DNA from: Hydrogenophaga sp.
Lineage (GTDB): Bacteria > Pseudomonadota > Gammaproteobacteria > Burkholderiales > Burkholderiaceae_C
Length of the DNA stretch: 64,000 nucleotides
Direction of reading: 5' to 3'
Assembly: GCA_016741995.1 (NCBI GenBank)
Contig: JACVCO010000019.1
Span: 21,577 to 85,576 of the forward strand
The number at the start of each line of letters is the position of its first letter. Within the stretch, counting starts at the first letter, position 1. Made by a program: the position numbers and the translations under genes. Under the pieces are notes generated by a model. That model did not search any database. It saw only the letters and a program-made list of their open reading frames with translations, and was not told the DNA's origin. This document shows, piece by piece, positions 61,344 through 64,000 of this stretch.

Positions 61344-63085
61344 GCCTGCAGGCGGCCCTTCACGTGGGCCAGGATGTCGGCGAGTTTCACCGCGGTGGCG
61401 GCGCTGTCGCGGCGGTGCTGGTACTCCACCTCGCCGGCCTTGAGGCCACGGTCGCCGATGGTGATGCGGTGGGGCACGCCGATGAGTTCCCAATCGGCAA
61501 ACATCGCGCCCGGGCGTTCGCCACGGTCGTCGAGGATCACGTCCACACCTTGGTTCTGGAGCTGCATGTACAGATTCTCGGCCGCGGCCTTCACCTCCGC
61601 GCTGCGGTCCATGCCGATCGGGCACACCACCACCGTGAACGGCGCGATGGCGTCGGGCCAGACGATGCCGCGCTCGTCGTGGTTCTGTTCGATGGCCGCC
61701 GCCGGCAAGCGGGTGATGCCGATGCCGTAGCAGCCCATCTCGAAGTGCTTGGGCTTGCCGTCCTCGTCGAGGAAGGTGGCGTTCATGCCCTTGCTGTACT
61801 TGGTGCCGAGATAGAACACATGGCCGACCTCGATGCCCCGCTCGATCGCGAGCGGGCCTTTGCCGTCGGGCGAGGGATCGCCCTCGACCACATTGCGCAG
61901 ATCGGCCACCAGCGTCGGCTCCGGCAGGTCACGGCCCCAGTTCACGCCGGTCAGGTGCACGTCGACCTCGTTGCCACCGCAGATCCAGTCGGCCATCACG
62001 GCGACCTCGCGGTCGGCCACGAGCTGCACCGGCTGCTTCAGGCCGATGGGGCCCAAGTAGCCCGGCTTGCAACCGAAGTGCGCCTCGACCTCGGGCACGG
62101 AGGCAAACCGGAAGCCTTTGTCCAGGCCCGGCACCTTGCCAACCTTGACCTCGTTCATGTCGTGATCGCCACGCAGCAGCAGCAACCAGACCTGCGACTT
62201 CGCCACCTCGCCGGACTCATCGAGTTCGTCCGTGGCCAGCACCAGCGACTTGACCGTGGTGGCCAATGGCACGCCCAGCAACGCGGCCACGTCGGCGCAG
62301 GTGGCCTTGCCGGGCGTGGGCGTGCGCGCCAGCGGATTCGCCGGCGCGGGGCGCGGGCCGGCCGGAGCCAGCGCTTCGGCCTTCTCCAGGTTGGCGGCGT
62401 ACTCGCTGTTCGGGCAATAGACGATCGCGTCCTCACCCGTCGCGGCGATCACCTGAAATTCTTCGCTGAGGTCGCCACCGATGGCGCCGCTGTCGGCCGC
62501 CACCGCGCGGTAGCGCAGGCCAAAGCGGTCGAAGATGCGGCGGTAGGCCGCCGCCATCACCTGGTAGCTCGACTTGGCGCCCGCTTCGTCGCGATCGAAG
62601 CTGTACGCGTCCTTCATGATGAACTCGCGCCCGCGCATCAGGCCGAAACGCGGGCGGCGCTCGTCGCGGAATTTGGTCTGAATCTGGTACAGGTTGCGGG
62701 GCAACTGCTTGTAGCTGCGGAACTCCTGACGTGCGACGTCAGTAACGACTTCCTCGCTGGTCGGCTGCACGACGAAGTCGCGTTCGTGCCGGTCCTGAAT
62801 GCGCAGCAACTCCGGCCCCATCTTCTCGAAGCGGCCCGTCTCCTGCCATAGCTCGGCGGGCTGGATGACCGGCATGGTCATCTCCACCGCCCCGGCGCGG
62901 TTCATTTCCTCGCGCACGATGCCCTCGATCTTGCGAATGACGCGCAACCCCATCGGCATGTAGTTGTAGATGCCGGCACCGAGCTTTCGGATCATGCCGG
63001 CGCGGGTCATGAGGCGGTGGCTCACCACCTCGGCATCGGCGGGCGCTTCCTTCAGCGTGGTGATGAGGAACTGGCTGGCTTTCAT
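61340..63085 (-). CDS. proS: Prolyl-tRNA synthetase (bacterial, with INS editing domain)
   Basis: Charges tRNA-Pro and clears misacylated Ala. The 581-residue class II enzyme has motif 1/2 sequences ([20 protein letters not shown] and [20 protein letters not shown]), the INS editing domain in about 225-400, motif 3 [20 protein letters not shown], and the anticodon domain. ATG at 63085 (MKASQF) is the conserved start. Divergent from rppH. Confidence 0.96.
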   Translation of the reverse strand: MKASQFLITTLKEAPADAEVVSHRLMTRAGMIRKLGAGIYNYMPMGLRVIRKIEGIVREEMNRAGAVEMTMPVIQPAELWQETGRFEKMGPELLRIQDRHERDFVVQPTSEEVVTDVARQEFRSYKQLPRNLYQIQTKFRDERRPRFGLMRGREFIMKDAYSFDRDEAGAKSSYQVMAAAYRRIFDRFGLRYRAVAADSGAIGGDLSEEFQVIAATGEDAIVYCPNSEYAANLEKAEALAPAGPRPAPANPLARTPTPGKATCADVAALLGVPLATTVKSLVLATDELDESGEVAKSQVWLLLLRGDHDMNEVKVGKVPGLDKGFRFASVPEVEAHFGCKPGYLGPIGLKQPVQLVADREVAVMADWICGGNEVDVHLTGVNWGRDLPEPTLVADLRNVVEGDPSPDGKGPLAIERGIEVGHVFYLGTKYSKGMNATFLDEDGKPKHFEMGCYGIGITRLPAAAIEQNHDERGIVWPDAIAPFTVVVCPIGMDRSAEVKAAAENLYMQLQNQGVDVILDDRGERPGAMFADWELIGVPHRITIGDRGLKAGEVEYQHRRDSAATAVKLADILAHVKGRLQA

Positions 63086-63224
63086 GAACAAGGGTCGGCG
63101 CCATCGGGCGCTCGGTCGGCTGCGTTGCGGGAGGGGTGGCGCCGGTGCCGCTTGCGGGTATTTCCCTAGGCGCGACGCGGGCTGGAGCGGTGTGTGATCA
63201 CTTCGCTTCTCACGGGGTGCGAGG

Positions 63225-63230
63225 CATAAT
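63225..63230 (+). promoter_or_regulatory. Probable -10 (CATAAT) of rppH
   Basis: CATAAT lies 30 bases before the rppH ATG, giving about 23 bases of leader with GAGG in it. -35 is weak. Confidence 0.4.
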
Positions 63231-63259
63231 GACCACAGTTCAAAAATCCGAGGTTGATT

Positions 63260-64000
63260 ATGCTTGACAGAGAGGGTTTCAGACCCAATGTCGGCATCAT
63301 TCTGCTCAACCAGAAGAATCAGGTGTTCTGGGGCAAGCGCATCCGCTCCCATTCTTGGCAGTTCCCTCAAGGGGGGATCGACCGCGGTGAAACGCCCGAA
63401 CAGGCGATGTACCGCGAACTGCACGAAGAGGTCGGCCTGCGCCCAGAGCACGTGAGCATCGTGGCCCGCACGCGGGACTGGTTGCGCTACGAAGTGCCGG
63501 ACCGCTTCATCCGTCGTGATGCCCGCGGCCACTACAAAGGACAGAAGCAGATCTGGTACCTGTTGCGCCTGGTCGCCCAGGACTGGAACCTGAACCTGCG
63601 CGCCACCAGCCATCCCGAGTTCGATGCCTGGCGCTGGAACGACTACTGGGTGCCGCTGGACGTGGTGGTCGAGTTCAAGCGCGGGGTGTACGAGATGGCG
63701 CTCACCGAACTCTCGCGATACCTGCCGCGTGTGGAGAATCCACGCGGCCGGTATCTGCGCCACGGTGGCCGCACGCACGCAGTTGACGACGTCACCTTGC
63801 TCCCACCGGCGGGTATCGAACTGCCCCCCCGCGGCCCCCTCGCCCCCCCCCCGGCCCCCGCCCGCCGCGCCCCCCCCCCCCCCCGCCGCGGAACCTGCCC
63901 CCCCCCCCCCCTCCACCCGCCACTGGCTCCACAGCCTCGCCCGTCCAGCGCGCCGCGTGCCCGACTCCCCTGCCCGCGCCCGAGCCGCGCGCACACGCGG
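63260..64000 (+). CDS. rppH: RNA pyrophosphohydrolase RppH (3' end runs into poly-C, incomplete)
   Basis: Nudix enzyme removing pyrophosphate from the 5' end of mRNA to start decay. The product has [17 protein letters not shown] at its N-terminus, [17 protein letters not shown] and the Nudix box [12 protein letters not shown] (about 54-65), then the family segment [13 protein letters not shown]. About 190 residues are sound. After about 63820 the frame continues without a stop to the window end through C-tracts of 10, 15 and 14 bases, so the C-terminus and true stop cannot be trusted. Homologs have a short Pro/Ala tail. Confidence 0.9.
   Translation, partial: MLDREGFRPNVGIILLNQKNQVFWGKRIRSHSWQFPQGGIDRGETPEQAMYRELHEEVGLRPEHVSIVARTRDWLRYEVPDRFIRRDARGHYKGQKQIWYLLRLVAQDWNLNLRATSHPEFDAWRWNDYWVPLDVVVEFKRGVYEMALTELSRYLPRVENPRGRYLRHGGRTHAVDDVTLLPPAGIELPPRGPLAPPPAPARRAPPPPRRGTCPPPPLHPPLAPQPRPSSAPRARLPCPRPSRAHTR

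Overview
The window is a gene-dense, very GC-rich stretch of ordinary bacterial chromosome with about 65 protein genes. I saw no rRNA, tRNA, insertion sequence, prophage or CRISPR array, and no gene-free stretch over 300 bases. The gene content points to a betaproteobacterium of the order Burkholderiales, most likely a Comamonadaceae member resembling Hydrogenophaga. The support is the aerobic 'box' benzoyl-CoA pathway with its BoxR regulator, a DUF3460-scpA pair, a yqjDEK-nudB-aspS neighbourhood, a ubiE/ubiJ/ubiB cluster, and one copy of a hairpin-rich intergenic repeat that I associate with Comamonadaceae. The genus is inference.

Layout. 1-6862: benzoate degradation. boxR, boxC and boxB (cut by the window start) run leftward. 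The semialdehyde dehydrogenase boxD and a benzoate-CoA ligase run rightward. TGCA-N6-TGCA sites lie over the boxC promoter and in the boxR/boxD gap. 6890-13448: GNAT acetyltransferase, Fe-S carrier apbC, metG, a BamE-like lipoprotein and a SulP transporter. 13482-19953: DUF3460, scpA, nadB, nadA-nadC (convergent with nadB), panB and panC. 19950-25457: gpsA, secB, grxC, rhodanese, gpmA, a CtpA-type protease and moeB. 25443-32697: secreted nuclease, DUF3185 protein, Kef-type antiporter, a glycine-rich protein, a DM13 protein, a stand-alone lumazine synthase, DUF429, an EamA transporter, a BLUF photoreceptor and folE.

32735-39094: a leftward chain of a ligase with its MBL-fold exonuclease, clsB with its EEP-family partner, nudB, and the yqjK/E/D-like trio. 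39225-50463: aspS, DUF502, FmdB, ubiB, ubiJ, a Tim44-domain protein, ubiE, DUF971 and a 1,289-residue FAD/Fe-S oxidoreductase. 50644-55585: the complete glycerol-3-phosphate uptake operon ugpBAECQ. 55906-59535: hemA, prfA, prmC and grxD. 59705-63085: a Lon-like AAA ATPase behind a good sigma-54 promoter match, a lytic transglycosylase and proS. 63260-end: rppH, running into long poly-C tracts that look like poor sequence.

Many neighbours overlap by 4 bp (ATGA or GTGA), which indicates tightly packed, translationally coupled operons. The points most worth a second look are the sigma-54 promoter of the AAA gene, the intergenic repeat that supplies the exonuclease N-terminus, the BLUF-folE pair, the Tim44 protein inside the ubiquinone cluster, an Arg-rich leader ORF on the Kef antiporter, a Shine-Dalgarno hairpin on the DUF3185 gene, and apparently leaderless hemA and sulP.
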